Source of the DNA: Rotaria socialis
Taxonomy: Eukaryota; Rotifera; Eurotatoria; Philodinida; Philodinidae
Direction of reading: 5' to 3'
NCBI GenBank assembly: GCA_905331475.1
Contig: CAJNYU010000523.1
Location: 62,001 to 126,000, forward strand
Length of the DNA stretch: 64,000 bases
Shown here: piece after piece, positions 12,324 to 25,093 of the stretch
Layout: the number at the start of each line of letters is the position of its first letter
Position numbering within the stretch: position 1 is the first letter of the stretch
Made by a program: the position numbers and the translations under genes
Notes under the pieces: generated by a model
Database searches by the model: none
What the model was told of the DNA's origin: nothing
The model's input: the letters and a program-made list of their open reading frames with translations, nothing else

Positions 12324-15300
12324 AGAGTATTCTTTCTTCGTTTTTTGTTTACGTTGAACTCCGTCTTTTGGGTTTTTTTTATCATGTCATTTGTACTGCG
12401 CTGTCTTTGATTTTTAAGTAAAAAATTGGATAATTAGATTTACGTTGATAATTTTTCACATCTAAATTTATTATTCGCTGAAGGAAGCACAAAATGTTGA
12501 AAGGTGAGTAGAAAAAAATCAAGTGAACAAAAACATTGATCTATATCGAATAAAAAAAATACGAATCGATTTCTACAAGTAATATATTATATCTTGGCAA
12601 TCTTTTAAAAGACAATACTTTCTCTGGAGAGATAACCAGAGTGTAAGCACAAGTATTTTTTGCACAAAAAACAAATACATTGATGCTTTGCTTCGACAAG
12701 AAAGATGATCAATAGTCATTTATCGTGTAATTAACAAAGTTTTCGACTCTTCAGACCGATCATAGATTTTGACCCTATACGAATCAAAGAAAGACTGGAA
12801 AATCTCTGTATACAATATTAATGTGTTCTGAATCTATTTGTTTTCATCGGTCCAGATAAGTAAGGGACGCTATAATGTTCAATTGAAACATTCAGATATG
12901 AAGGGAATAGAACGCAAATCTCATCGAAAAATCACATTATCTTGATATGCTGAGATGTTTATCATATCGACAATAAAAAAGAATACTGAGAAGCTCAGTT
13001 TTTGTCGGTCACTCATTTGACAAAATCAATACAATTTCAATGTTTATTAAAACTAGCGCGTATAAGATGAATCTTTTTTTTTTGGAAGCACTAGATCATC
13101 TGTGACAGTTACATGTGAAAAATATGAATATCTCTATTTCAATTTATTCGAACTGATTGATTTGCTCGGTTGTAATTTAAATTGTTGTCAAAGTAAGAAA
13201 ATGCTTCATTTAGTATTAACATGATAACTGTCAATTTTTTACTAACGAAGACAAAAGACGTAGCTAAAATAAACGCTATGGATGATATTAAATTGATTTG
13301 TACAACATAGAATTTTGATCAATTTCAATGGTTGACAAGCTTTGAATCTAACGCAATATGGATAATTTGTTTTTATCAAGAATAAGGTAATCAATACCTA
13401 AAAGGTTTTTATTGAAGATGAATTTTAACAGTTGATTTGCGTGATAAAAACAATTACTACATGCTCACCCATCTACTATCATTCGTAAAGCTTATTTTGA
13501 TTTCTTCTCCGTATTGTTTAACAGGAGATTTTTTTCAAAAGATGTCCTCTATTATAGCTCGTTATTTAAATGAAAAATTATAAAAAAATCATGTTGCATC
13601 ATAGATTTTTCTTCTCAAACTTAGAAATTTTCATCTAATTTTTAATACGTTAAAGGAATGAACTGATCAAAGGATGTGAGATATGTTAAAGAGTTTTAAC
13701 TATTTTGTCAACATCTATTATAGTATATTAAACATTTTCAGTAAGAAACAAAAAGGAAACTTAATTAAGTTATTATAATATTGCAAGAAAGACCACATAG
13801 TTAACACTCTTTTCAAGTATTTTTCTTAAGTATCAGTTTTGTTTATTAGTGACACGTGAGTTAACACTGAAGACATCACGTAAAGAATTCATCTTGTTAG
13901 ATAACAAGTGAAAAGAACATTAGAACGTGACACATATGTATGTTTGTTATTTCAACACATGAAAAATGTCTTTTGTATAATCAAGGCTAATCCATCATAT
14001 TATTGACTATTTAAATGATTCATATGAGAAAAAAGCGTCTAAATAAAGTTTTTTTCACTTATAACAAAATCAAACAATTTGAATAAATTGATATTTCTAT
14101 TGTTTTTAATCGCAGACCGGGCTATGATCTGTTCTATAAATTTCGATAAATGATCAAGCAGTTCGAGGATTTCCTAATTGCTTGATTGTCTTAACTTGTA
14201 AAAGTCAATCATTCAATTAAAAATAAACGATTTTTATTCAAAAAATAGTTATTAATTTAACAATTATTAAACAGAATAATTAAAGATCTATCAAAGCAAT
14301 TAGCAAAATAAAATTATGAGAATATTTATTTTACTGTTTGCATTTTGTTGAGTCTAATCGTTAAGAGTTACAATGAAAGCCATGACTGATAACAATAGTA
14401 ATACATAGAACTATAATTTTATATGAAAAAATATAGTTCATTTCTTTTTCTTTCGCTAGACAAATTTCATCAATTGCTTAATATGTGAGGCTCGTTGTGA
14501 ACCATTTCATCATCAGATATTCGAGTGTATATACGTGAATGAACTATTTATTTTGAAAATAAATTTTGTATAAAATAGAACATTAGTTAAATGGTGATAA
14601 CGGTTAAAGTTGAATCAGCAACTTAAATTGTTTTTTTCTCGATATCAAAGTTATTCAATTGATTATATCATAGGTGAAGTTCAGTTATCGTTGTATAGCT
14701 TTGATTTATTTATTGATTGAATAAACCAGCATAGCATAGATTCATACAAACAGAATAAAATACATGTGAGATTTTTGTTTTCTCTTTTGTATATGGATGA
14801 AATAAAGCTTTAGAAAATATATGCTAAACATCGAAAGTAAATTAGATGATTACAATATTTTACTAATACTTTGAATGTTACTAAGTTATTATTTTTTAAC
14901 TTCATTCATAAATGTTCGTTATGAAACTTTTTTCTCTCCTTACTCCTAGCTTTCGATATAAAAAAAAACTGATTTAAATTAACTCTTATTTCTTTCATTG
15001 TGTGAAATCATCATCGATGCTCATATAACATTGAATATATTTATATATATATATATATATATATAAATATATATGTATACGAAAGAATGTATGTATATTA
15101 TGCTCTCGTAATCTATCTATGCGTGTCTATTCTATTCATTCGTCGCTACTGTCTCATCAATCAACTTTACGTATGTATATGTGTTCATCGTTGCTTGCTT
15201 ACATGTTCGCTCAAAGTCGCGTAAGCGTGTGCTCGCTCGAGCAGAGCACGTGTTATACTTGCGATTGAAATCGATCGCGCAACTACATGTACATCTTTCT

Positions 15301-15560
15301 AATTGCGAAAAAAGGGTGCTTCTTTTCTCGCATCAATATCATTCATCCATACACAAGGCTATGGTCAAAATGCTATTCTATTCGTTCAATTGTGTCCGTA
15401 AACCTTGACGTGCTCGAGTGAGCAAGTATGAATATGAATGTCCTTCGTTCTCTGAATCCATTTTTTTTCACACTCACAGCTACGAGACCAATCAGGGTCG
15501 CAGAAAAAGATAATGAAGAAGTAAAAGAGAAAGATACTCAGGGTCGTAAGCTGTGCGTCA
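12324..15560. other. Intergenic, with a (TA)n tract and a GC-richer patch
   Basis: No gene recognised. A TA microsatellite lies near 15040-15075. A patch at about 15180-15420 is notably richer in G+C than its surroundings and holds a palindromic E-box CACGTG at 15247-15252 and CTCGAG nearby; it sits 150-380 bp upstream of the TATA box of the next gene and may be its enhancer region. Confidence 0.5.
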
Positions 15561-16092
15561 TATAAATACAGGCGTTTTTTATCAATCAGATTCACATTCA
15601 CTTGATCGTCCTCGCCGAAACAGAATATCTGACGCTTAAATCTCTGGTAAGAGTCTTGAGATTTTGAATATTTTCAAAACTATTTTTCTCGTTGACTTTA
15701 CACTTTCCTTAACTTGAACTTTATTACCAATAATATATTACTAACATAAAGATGATATCGATCTTGCATTGTCCATCTTCACAATTGTTCATCCATACAT
15801 ATAGAGAGAAAAAAGAAGAAGAAGAAGAGACATCGGAAAAGAAGAGAGAACAAAAATCTTTCACCGTAACGATTTGATTGCACAATTTTATTTTTTTTGG
15901 TCACGGAGAGAGAGAGAAAGGAAAAGTAAAGACAAACCGAGTCGTTGTCAAAAAAAGGTTGCATCATATATATATATATACACATACATATCGAGAGCAG
16001 TCGAGTTTGTGCTATATTTCAATCTTCCCTTCATATTCTCTAATACACTCATACATTTAAAACAGAAATAGTTTGAGTGAACCCACATAGGA
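15561..16092 (+). promoter_or_regulatory. TATA promoter, non-coding first exon and 5' UTR intron
   Basis: TATAAATA at 15561-15568 predicts transcription from about 15590. The leader then reaches a good donor (CTG|GTAAGA) at 15647, and an acceptor (AAAACAG) ends at 16065, leaving 27 nt before the ATG at 16093. This implies a non-coding first exon of about 55 nt and a 419-nt UTR intron. The intron contains GA- and TA-rich simple sequence. Confidence 0.55.
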
Positions 16093-19000
16093 ATGGGTCC
16101 GTACAATCAATATACACAACAAACGACAACATACAATTCGTCATCCCGACAACAAGGAGGCAGCAGCAACGGGAACGGAGGTAGTTACACACAAAACGGC
16201 AATGGTGCTGGTGCCACTCATAAAAGTCATGGAAAAAGTTCTGGATCGACATCAAGTTCAAGTTCATCAAGTTCGGATGATTTTAAAACTTATCAACCCG
16301 GTTCAACTACTCAAAAAAATGGTGCAGCAGTAGCTGGAGGAGTAACAGTATCGACAGGCGCTGCAGGAGCTGGAGCCAATGTAGGTGGTTATTATGAACA
16401 ACAACAACAGCAACAATATAGTGCAGGTGGTGGTGTAGCTGGTGGTGCAGCTGGTGGTGCAGCTGGTGGTGCAGCTGGTGGTGCAGCTTATGGAGCTTAT
16501 AGTGGTTATGGTGAATCGCATTATGGTAGCGAAGGTGGTTATGATAATTCAGGTGACATGTATCTTCGTCGTCGCCAAGGACGTATACGTCGTCAAGCAA
16601 TTCGATTACCAGACCAACCAGGTGCTGTGCGACAAGTTCGACACCGAATGCCAACACCAGAACCTGATATTCTTGAACGTGTTTACATTCGTCGTCAACC
16701 AGGCGAAATTGTTGAAGAAATCATTGAAGAACCAATGACACCACCTCCTCGTGTTCAAGAACGTACCGTTGTTGAACCATCTGGGCCACCACAAGTCGTT
16801 CGCAAAGTAATTCGTGTACCACCTCGTGGACAAGGCTATCAACATCAACAACAAGACACACTTAATCAATATGGAAGTTCAAGTGGTGCCAATGCTCCAG
16901 CTGCTGGCAGCGGTGCTTATGGAGCTGGTTATGGACAAGCTGCACAAGGATATAGTGGTGGTGGTAGTTATTATAATTCAAGTAGCGCTATTGGTACTCA
17001 ACAAGCACAGTCACAAGGCGGTGGTGCTCAATTTGGTTATCAACCAGTCGCGCCACCAGCTGGTGTTCCACCAACTGCATTCTGTTTTGAAACCACTGGT
17101 GGTTTTCCACAACAAGCAGCTGCTGCAAGCTTCGGTGCTGGATTCGGCGGTGCTCAAGGCTTTGGTGGAGGATATGGTGCTGCTCCTAGTTTCGGTGCCG
17201 GATATGGTGCTGCTCCAAGCTTCGGTGGAGGATATGGTGCTGCTCCTAGTTTCGGTGCAAGTTTTGGTGGTGCTCAAAGTTTTGGTGCAGCTCCAAGTTT
17301 CGGTGCTCAAAGCTTCGGTGGAGGATTCGGTGCTGCTCCAAGTTTTGGTGGAGGATTCGGTGGTGCTCAAAGCTTCGGTGGAGGATTTGGTGGCGCTCAA
17401 AGCTTCGGTGCAGGACAATTAAGCAGCATTGCAAGCTATGGAGCTGGTGCCAGCTTCGGTGCTCAACCTTTTGGTGGTGCAGGTTTAGCAGGCTACGGTG
17501 CAAGCCCATTTGCTGGCGGTAGCTTCTCTGGTGGATTCGGAGGCGGTTTAGGTTCGTACGGTGCTCCTGTTGGTGGTTTCGGACAAGCTGCTTTACCGTA
17601 TAGTGGAGCAGGTGGTGCAAGCTTCGGTGGTGCCAGCTTCGGTGGCTTATCTCCATTTGGAGGTGGAGCTTCTTTTGGTGGTGGCTCATTTGCTGGTGGT
17701 GCTTCATTCGGTGGTGCAAATCCTTGTGCACCTCCACCAATGCAAATGCCATGCATGCCTCCACCAATGCCACAGATGCAACAACCATGTATGCCAATGC
17801 CAATGCCACAGATGCAACAACCATGTATGCCAATGCCAATGCCACAGATGCAACAACCAACTATGCCAAAGCCAAAGCCACAAATGCCACAAAATCCAAG
17901 CAGGAAACNCCACAAATGCCGCAAATGCCATGCATGCCCCCACCAATGCAAATGCCATGCATGCCCCCACCAATGCAAATGCCGTGCATGCCCCCACCAA
18001 TGCCATGTATGCCTCCTCCGCAACAGCAAATTCAACAAGTTCACGTTCCAGTACCTGTACCACAACCACAACCATGCCCTGTTCCAGTTCCCGTACCAGT
18101 ACCCCAACCATGTCCCGTACCGTATCCAGTGCGCGAATGTATACCTGTACCGTAAGTTACTTTCTTTTATTCTAATATAAAGTTAAAAGAAAAAGAAAAA
18201 TCATCTATTCAATTCTTTTTAGACAACTATGCCCAGTTCCAGTTCCTGTTCCAGTTCAATCAAATCAAGTTCAAGTAATATTTTTTATTTCTTTTTTTCA
18301 AATTTTTTATAATTTATTTTGCATTTTTTTTAGCAAGTACCTGTACCTGTTCCTTGCCCGTGTCCAGTACCAGTTCCTGTACCTGTCGAACGTATTATCT
18401 GTCAACCTATGTAAGTTGATGAATTCGTACAAATATTTTTTATTTGTCACTTTATTTTTAGTTGTATTCCTGTTCCTCAGCCATGTCCAGTACCATGCCC
18501 TGTTCCTGTTCCTCAACCATGTCCAGTACCAGTTCACATTCAAGGGCCTCCTCAAGTAAGTTTTCAATAGTTCATTTTCCAATTTTGTTGATCAACTATC
18601 AACATAAGAATCAACAGAATATTATAATGTTCAATTATTTACTATATCTGCTACTTTTTTTCATCAGTGTATTCCGGTACCTGTGCCTCAACCATGCCCT
18701 GTACCAGTTCCACAACCATGTCCAGTACCAGTTCCAGTTCAAGGTCCTCCTCAAGTAAGTTTTCAATCGGTGACTTTTTGTTTTATTACGTTGAACAACG
18801 AGTAACATGGAAATCAAGAGCATATTATTTTTATGAACTTTTGGTTATCTATATTTTCTTTTCATCAGTGTATTCCTGTGCCTGTGCCTGTACCTGTACC
18901 ACAACAAATGCCACAAATGCAACAACCATGCATGCCAATGCCTATGCCACAGATGCAACAACCATGCATGCCAATGCCAATGCCACAGATGCAACAACCA

Positions 19001-19578
19001 TGTATGCCAATGCCAATGCCACAAATGCAACAGCCATGTATGCCTGCACCGAATCCCTGTGCTTCGTTCGGCGGCGGGTATGTTATTCTTTTTGTTTCTT
19101 TGTCAGTTTTTATATCATTATGAATGTTTTTTCTAAATATTGTATAGATTGGCTGCTTATGGTTCTCCATTCGGTGGTGGTGCCAGTGGAATGTTCGGAG
19201 GAGGTCTTGGCTCGTATGGGTAAACATTGCGAATCAATTCATATTCAATCTTTTATCAGTACAATATTTCTTTCTAGTGGTGGATTCGGCGGTAGTGGAG
19301 GATTCGGTGGTAGTGGTGGATTCGGTGGCCTAGGAGGCTTTGGTGGCCTAGGAGGAGCAGGTGGATATGCTCCAATCTGTGGTGTACCTATTGGTTTTGG
19401 TGTCACAACAACAGTAGGTGGCTTGAATCCATATACTGACGATTACCTCTTAGGCAATGGAGGATATGGACCTGGATTTGGTTCTGGTACGGGTGGCTTT
19501 GGACGACCTGGGGCAGGTGGTCTTGGAGGTGTTTTCAATCGGATGACGGGTGGTGATCCCTATGGTCGAAGATTCTAA
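16093..19578 (+). CDS. Gln/Gly/Ala/Pro/Met repeat structural protein
   Basis: Not recognised as a named family. Eight exons: 16093-18151, 18223-18274, 18334-18410, 18462-18555, 18668-18754, 18869-19077, 19148-19219, 19278-19578; about 980 residues. Order: Gln/Ser/Gly-rich head without signal peptide; GGAA repeats; a charged unique segment (roughly residues 155-250) with RRRQGRIRRQAIRLP, PTPEPDILERVYIRRQPGE, IVEEIIEEPMTPPPRVQE and VVRKVIRVPPRG; a long FGGGFGAAPSFGGA block; MPMPMPQMQQPC repeats; VPVPVPQPCP repeats over four small exons; a second MPMPMPQMQQPC block; and an FGGSGGFGG tail ending DPYGRRF. The Val/Pro and EEIIEEP patterns recall articulin/alveolin-type cytoskeletal repeats, so an intracellular cortical or lamina component is my guess. 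Exon 1 is one base out of phase beside the N at 17909. Confidence 0.8.
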
Positions 19579-21717
19579 ATTAAATTACCGATCGATCAGC
19601 TACCCGAATGAATAAACTCATCAAACAGACAGAACGACAAGAAGTGCTCACACCACTTGTCAAAAACACATCTAGATCTATGAGCGTTGCAAACGACTCT
19701 TTTTCTCACTCTTTTTATTCTATTTGAGGTCTTTCATTTAAATCTCATTTTATACGCATTTTGTACTGGTTCATTTTATTTTACATCATTTTATATCTCT
19801 TTACAATTTCATAATATTATTTCTTGTCATCGTCCTATGTCTTTCACATATATGTGCCTACGTCTTGTTCGCCTCTCTTTGCATGTGTAAACGTTCAGAT
19901 AGGTGTGTCTTTTCGTCGTATTTGTTTGTTGTGTATCGTGTAGGTGTCTATTCTTTAATTTCATATTCATTTTATTAAAATAAATTCATATTCCATACGC
20001 ATTTTTCTTTCGTTTTGCTCTTCTCCTTTTTTTCCGTTTTTTTCTTACTTTGTGGTAATTTAAAATATTTCTCACATGATGCAATCATACTGCACGATTC
20101 ATGTTACGAGATTGTATATGATTAGTGTCCTTGTTACAGTTCAATGAATATTTGAATAAGAGCGTAAAAGTGTGTGCACACATTAGCTAAATGCAATATA
20201 TAACCTTTCGTAGATAATGAAGGTTGATTGTCAAGAGATTCATTAATTAACAAATGAATAGAAAGGTGACATTGATTTGTCTAGGTACCTTGAATAGGTA
20301 GCAAAGAACGAGGACGAGGTTAAATCAGACATGATAGTAAGATGTGAAGGTTCATATTTTTTATCTAATATATATATATATATATTGTTTAGTTGTTTGT
20401 TGCAAAGTTTTCAATGGATTGCTATTATTCACATGAAAATAAATATATCATTTTCTTATTCAATACCATGACATTGATCAACCTAGAGAAATATTCAATT
20501 TCTACATAGATATTTTATTCCTTTTCTAATCTGAATTATTTTCCATGTTTGTTTTACTGTCTTTTTTGTAGTATAAATGCATGAATTTTTCATTCTCGAT
20601 TGCTTATTTCATCAAATATATATGAGTATGTTTCTTAGATTTCTCTCTTCTTACACTAATATGTCGATATCATTTTTATTTTTAAATAATCGATATCACC
20701 TTATAGAATCATTTTGTTCATTAAACTTTCTTTAAAATCATTCATTTCCACTGACTCTTGATATTATTTTACAAATCCGTTTTCTTCTACATTTTATTAT
20801 TTGATTAGCTTGATATCTATCACATGATTCATGAAATCGTTATTTTTATTGATTGATTATGTTCTAGAATATTAGATTCAATTGTAAAATAATTCAATTA
20901 GTCAATGTATAACATGAAAATTGGTGGAAGTCAATTTTCTATTAGAGAAATATTTTCTTATTATATTCTATACAATTATTGTATTTCATGGTCTCTATTC
21001 TATCAATTTGATTATTTCATCATTTAGTCAACTTTTCAAAATGTACTATTTTATTACGCACGATTATAATCGCATACAAAAATTTTCAGATGTTTATATA
21101 AAAATTACAACAGTTCTAGTGATATAATTTGAATTATTATTGTGATACTTCGATTCAATTCGAGTATTGTTCAAAACCATGTTTTACCGAAAGCATGACA
21201 ATTGACTTGAATCAACATATATTTATAAGTGAAAAAAGAAGTATTCAATAGAAAATATTTTTATTTGATGCTCTTCAATTTTTGTTCGATGCTACCTAGA
21301 AAAATATTTCGAATGACATCAATACAAGCATGAACTCATATTTATTGAGCTAGTGTTTTTTTTTCTGTATCTTCCATTATGGTAACTAGTTTCTTTTATC
21401 TATTTAAAATGGATTTTGTTTTATGTTCCTAATCGAATTCTATTTTGTTTTTCTTCGCTTTTTATCAGCTGTGATTATATGGAATAAAAATGATGTATAG
21501 TGAAATATAAAAGATCAATATTTTTGTTCGATCCAGGTTAATCAATAGAAGGCTAACTAAAACTAACAAAAAACAAACAAACATTTGATCTATCATAATT
21601 TTCCTACATACTACTTATGTGACATAAACTACTTATTTATTTATAAAAAAAATCTTTTTGTTTTCATAATGATATACAATAAAGATGATATGTATAGAGA
21701 GAGAGAGAGAAAAATGA
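19579..21717. other. 3' flank and intergenic sequence
   Basis: Very T-rich, without coding character. It probably holds the 3' UTR of the repeat protein (AATAAA-like AAATAAATTC near 19978) and, on the other strand, that of the gene ending at 21718. A short TA tract lies near 20370 and a GA tract near 21695. Confidence 0.55.
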
Positions 21718-23010
21718 TTAGTGCTTATTATGTTTTAAATCAAAATTAATTCTTGTACTTGGTGGGCTTTGTGAATCATCATCTGCATCACTGAAACTGA
21801 CCAACGATTTGATTGTATCATTAAATACTTGTGAATTATCATCATCATCTGATACGCCTTGATTGAGTGATTCGAATGAACCTTTTGATATTTGTGGTCG
21901 TTTTTTCTTTATTGCAAGTTTATGTTTCGTAGATAATGACGTTGCACATGGTAAGTTGTCAAGTGATTTTCTTGTAAAATATCCAAATGGCCGTACAGGT
22001 GGAAATATATATCTAACTGAAGGTTGTTTTGTTAAAGATACAATTGTTTGTTGTTGTTGTTCAGAATTAAATGGGTCTCGAATAGTTAATTTATTACAAT
22101 TACATACTTGTTTCTCCGTGTGCATTAAGATTTTTTCACGTGATTCTTGTATTCGTTTATGACGAGAACTCATTAATGTTCGTTGTCGTTCCAAAGAATT
22201 TGGCCGATGATTATGTTGAGTCGTTATTAAAGGAAGATCGATATTATTTAGTTTTTCTTTCATTCGATATCGATTTGTGTGAGATTGTTGAGATGATGTA
22301 CGTGATACGGCGGTTGGAGCATTAAAATGATAGACAGTTAATGCTTGAGGTTTTTTTTGAGTACGTTCTGCAGAAAATAATGTTGGCTTTAGGGCGGATC
22401 GTTCGCTTATTAAACGATTACTTTGCAAATAAGAAGATGCATTGTCTAAAAATTCGACAGCACGATGATAGATACGAAATTCTTCATGATGAGATTGTTT
22501 TATCAGATCATCAAGTGTTCCAACATGCACAGCATTTCCTTCAATGCCATTGATTTCTTCATTGACTAATGTTTTCATTGTATTTGTTATCCGTGTAACA
22601 GCTGTTGGCTGTCGAGGATATGTTCTTGTTGTTGCTGATGATGGAACAATATTGACTGCTTCATGAATATTTGGATTAGAATTATTTTGTGGTTTATATG
22701 AAAGAGATTCATGATAATTTCGACGAGAATGCATAGGAGTATTACGTAAGGTATCAACATTCAAGTCCGATTTCATACGAAGTTTATAGGCAATACGATC
22801 GACTGTAAATGAACTTTTTCGATTATTCATTAATTGATTAAAAGTGGCAGCTGATGATCTATTATTATGATTTAATCGTTGTGGATTAGCTGAAGCAGGA
22901 ATTATTTTATGAGTAGATGATTTGCGTATTGCATGTTCTCGATAGGGATTTGTATTTAAATATTGTCCGAATTCAAAAAGAGCTGATTCGCTCATTGAAT
23001 CGAACACCAT
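21718..23010 (-). CDS. Intronless 430-residue disordered protein, function unknown
   Basis: I do not recognise this protein. One uninterrupted frame of 430 codons starts MVFDSMSESALFEFGQYL. An acceptor (TTATTCTAG) lies 18 nt upstream of the ATG, so a 5' UTR intron is likely. Composition is rich in Ser, Asn, Gln, Arg and His, without signal peptide, membrane segment or Cys-based fold, and most of it should be disordered. Visible patches: basic RMKSDLNVDTLRN and RHKRIQESREKIL (possible short helix), a CNC pair around residue 315, an aromatic YIFPPVRPFGYF, a basic KHKLAIKKKRPQ (possible nuclear signal) and an acidic C-terminal part (SDDDDNSQ, SDADDDSQSPPS). Length and composition make chance unlikely in such AT-rich DNA. 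Confidence 0.75.
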   Translation of the reverse strand: MVFDSMSESALFEFGQYLNTNPYREHAIRKSSTHKIIPASANPQRLNHNNRSSAATFNQLMNNRKSSFTVDRIAYKLRMKSDLNVDTLRNTPMHSRRNYHESLSYKPQNNSNPNIHEAVNIVPSSATTRTYPRQPTAVTRITNTMKTLVNEEINGIEGNAVHVGTLDDLIKQSHHEEFRIYHRAVEFLDNASSYLQSNRLISERSALKPTLFSAERTQKKPQALTVYHFNAPTAVSRTSSQQSHTNRYRMKEKLNNIDLPLITTQHNHRPNSLERQRTLMSSRHKRIQESREKILMHTEKQVCNCNKLTIRDPFNSEQQQQTIVSLTKQPSVRYIFPPVRPFGYFTRKSLDNLPCATSLSTKHKLAIKKKRPQISKGSFESLNQGVSDDDDNSQVFNDTIKSLVSFSDADDDSQSPPSTRINFDLKHNKH

Positions 23011-23029
23011 GTTTAATTATCTAGAATAA

Positions 23030-25093
23030 AAATAAAAGAAGAATAAGTATTAGTGTCACTACTAGAGTATAAAAATATAGAAAAAAATAATGTACCTAAC
23101 TACTATTTGTAATCAGTCAAAAATTATTTTGTCGCTTTTATTTACGAGCATGACGTTTTTTTTCAATATTCTATTTCTGAATCTTCGAAAACCATTATAA
23201 ACAACGAGTTGAGATTTATGATCGAGACTGATTTCTTACTCTATATACTTCAACGTTGTTCTAAAATGATTTCTCGTGAAATCAATTCCTATTGATAGAT
23301 AGTATATATTTGGCATAATCTATGCACAAACGTTCGCAATGAGTATCTGTAAATCTATCATTTCAATGTCAACTCGCTTATCACATGGTTATAAATTGCT
23401 TTCATATCTTCAAATTTGACTTGTAACACATCTAAAAGTATGTTTTTCAATAAGACCATAAAAAATATAAAATCGATGCTATAAAATCAAGTTCTCTATA
23501 TCATCTTACTGATCATGATACAAATAACTAGACAAGAAAAATTCAAAAGTTTATCCAGCAAAATATTTTTTATGTTAGCTATGGTATCTAAGAAAAACTG
23601 TTCAATTCACAATGAATGAACATGACATTGTTGATAATGAAACTGTTGATCATGAACACGCAAAAACAATCAATCATTCGACTAAATTTTGTTTTGTTCA
23701 AAGCGTTTCCATCGCTACTCTTGTCTTGCTTATACTTACGTATGAGGAAAACGAATAGAGAAGAAACCGCTCTTGACAACGCATAAACTTACATGGAGAA
23801 TGTTTTTGTATGTTTTTCACTTATAAACAAACTATGAACAGAGCTCGTTGTTAAAAAAGTAAATTTCTAAAATATGTTTGGTAATCATTAATTAAGATCA
23901 AATATCATTTGTAAGGATCATACCTTCCGAAATCGATTGCCGACATGTTGAATTGTGACTGACTTTGAATAAATACATCAATAATGAATTTCAATGGTTT
24001 TTTGAAATTAACAAATGCAGCAATATTCAACCAGATAAATACACTTATTTATGTAGTATTCAGTCAATTTTCATATATTCATAAAATTTAAAAAGAAAAC
24101 TATGCGATCATCATCTGCATAAAAGCAATTATTGTCAGCTGTCTGATGGTTTACCTATTGACATATTTACTATTGCTTTATTATGTTGTTGAAAGGCAAA
24201 CTTCATTTATAATAAAAGTGCTTCTGTTTCACGCATTTAGAATGTGCATGTTGAAAGAGTGCCAGAGAAAATGGATTGGTAGGAAAGTGTATAACGAGAA
24301 AAATGATTTTTTCAATGTATTTCAAGTACCTGTGTGACGCATACAAATGTTCAAAATGTAAAAAAGAAAGAAAAGAAAAAGCATTTAGAAAATTCGACGT
24401 TGCTTTGCTACTATGATGCTTTGAAAAATAGTATTGATAAAGTCAACTGTAAAATGTAAATTTTGCGATACAGTCAATAGAATGTTCTGTTAAAATAATC
24501 AATATTATGCATAATGACATTTTTATTTGAATAAGATCAAATTCAACAACCAAAAAAACTAGGGTCATTATACGCAGCAAAATCAGCGTACTTTTATAGA
24601 TAGATTTATTTAAAGATTTCGAACATTAACACTTTTCTAACATATATGCATGTTGCATACAAAGCGGAAATATAATTCAGTTGATATCATCTTTATTGAA
24701 TATTCTGAATCTCTATTTTACATGTGTCAGACGTGCTGAAAGTCATGATCATTAATTAAGTGAAGATCATATCACTTTCAATAGTAATTGTTTTTCGCAA
24801 TATTTTAACACGAACGAACCATTGACTTATTTTGTCAAAGAAAGTTGTTTTGGGTTATTCGAACAGTCCAACACCATCAAGAAAATAATGTATTTGGCTA
24901 CTTCCTCATTCTGTTTTTCACATTACAGTTTACTTTGTACTTTTCTTCTCGAAATAAAAAAATATCAAAAGAAATTTTAATGTAGTTAAAATAGAAGATA
25001 AAAATTATCTACCGTTCAGAATAGCAATGGATATCGAGAAGAAAACAACTGTGAATAGTCTTGCCAGCATTGAAAAAGGCTTTAATTCTTATA
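23030..25093. other. Intergenic, no gene seen
   Basis: AT-rich on both strands; the open frames at 23588-23779 and 24146-24337 are short and biased as expected for chance. It contains the probable promoter and UTR intron of the gene read leftward from 23010. Confidence 0.5.

Noticed and set aside
15035..15080. (TA)n tract as a replication or regulatory site
   Set aside because: Simple microsatellite; similar short tracts occur at 15967 and 20370, and nothing ties it to a function.
16303..18175. Many long frames on both strands over the repeat protein
   Set aside because: Mirror and shifted readings of the GGT/GCT/CCA triplet repeats; only the + strand reading joins to spliced exons and keeps a unique charged core.
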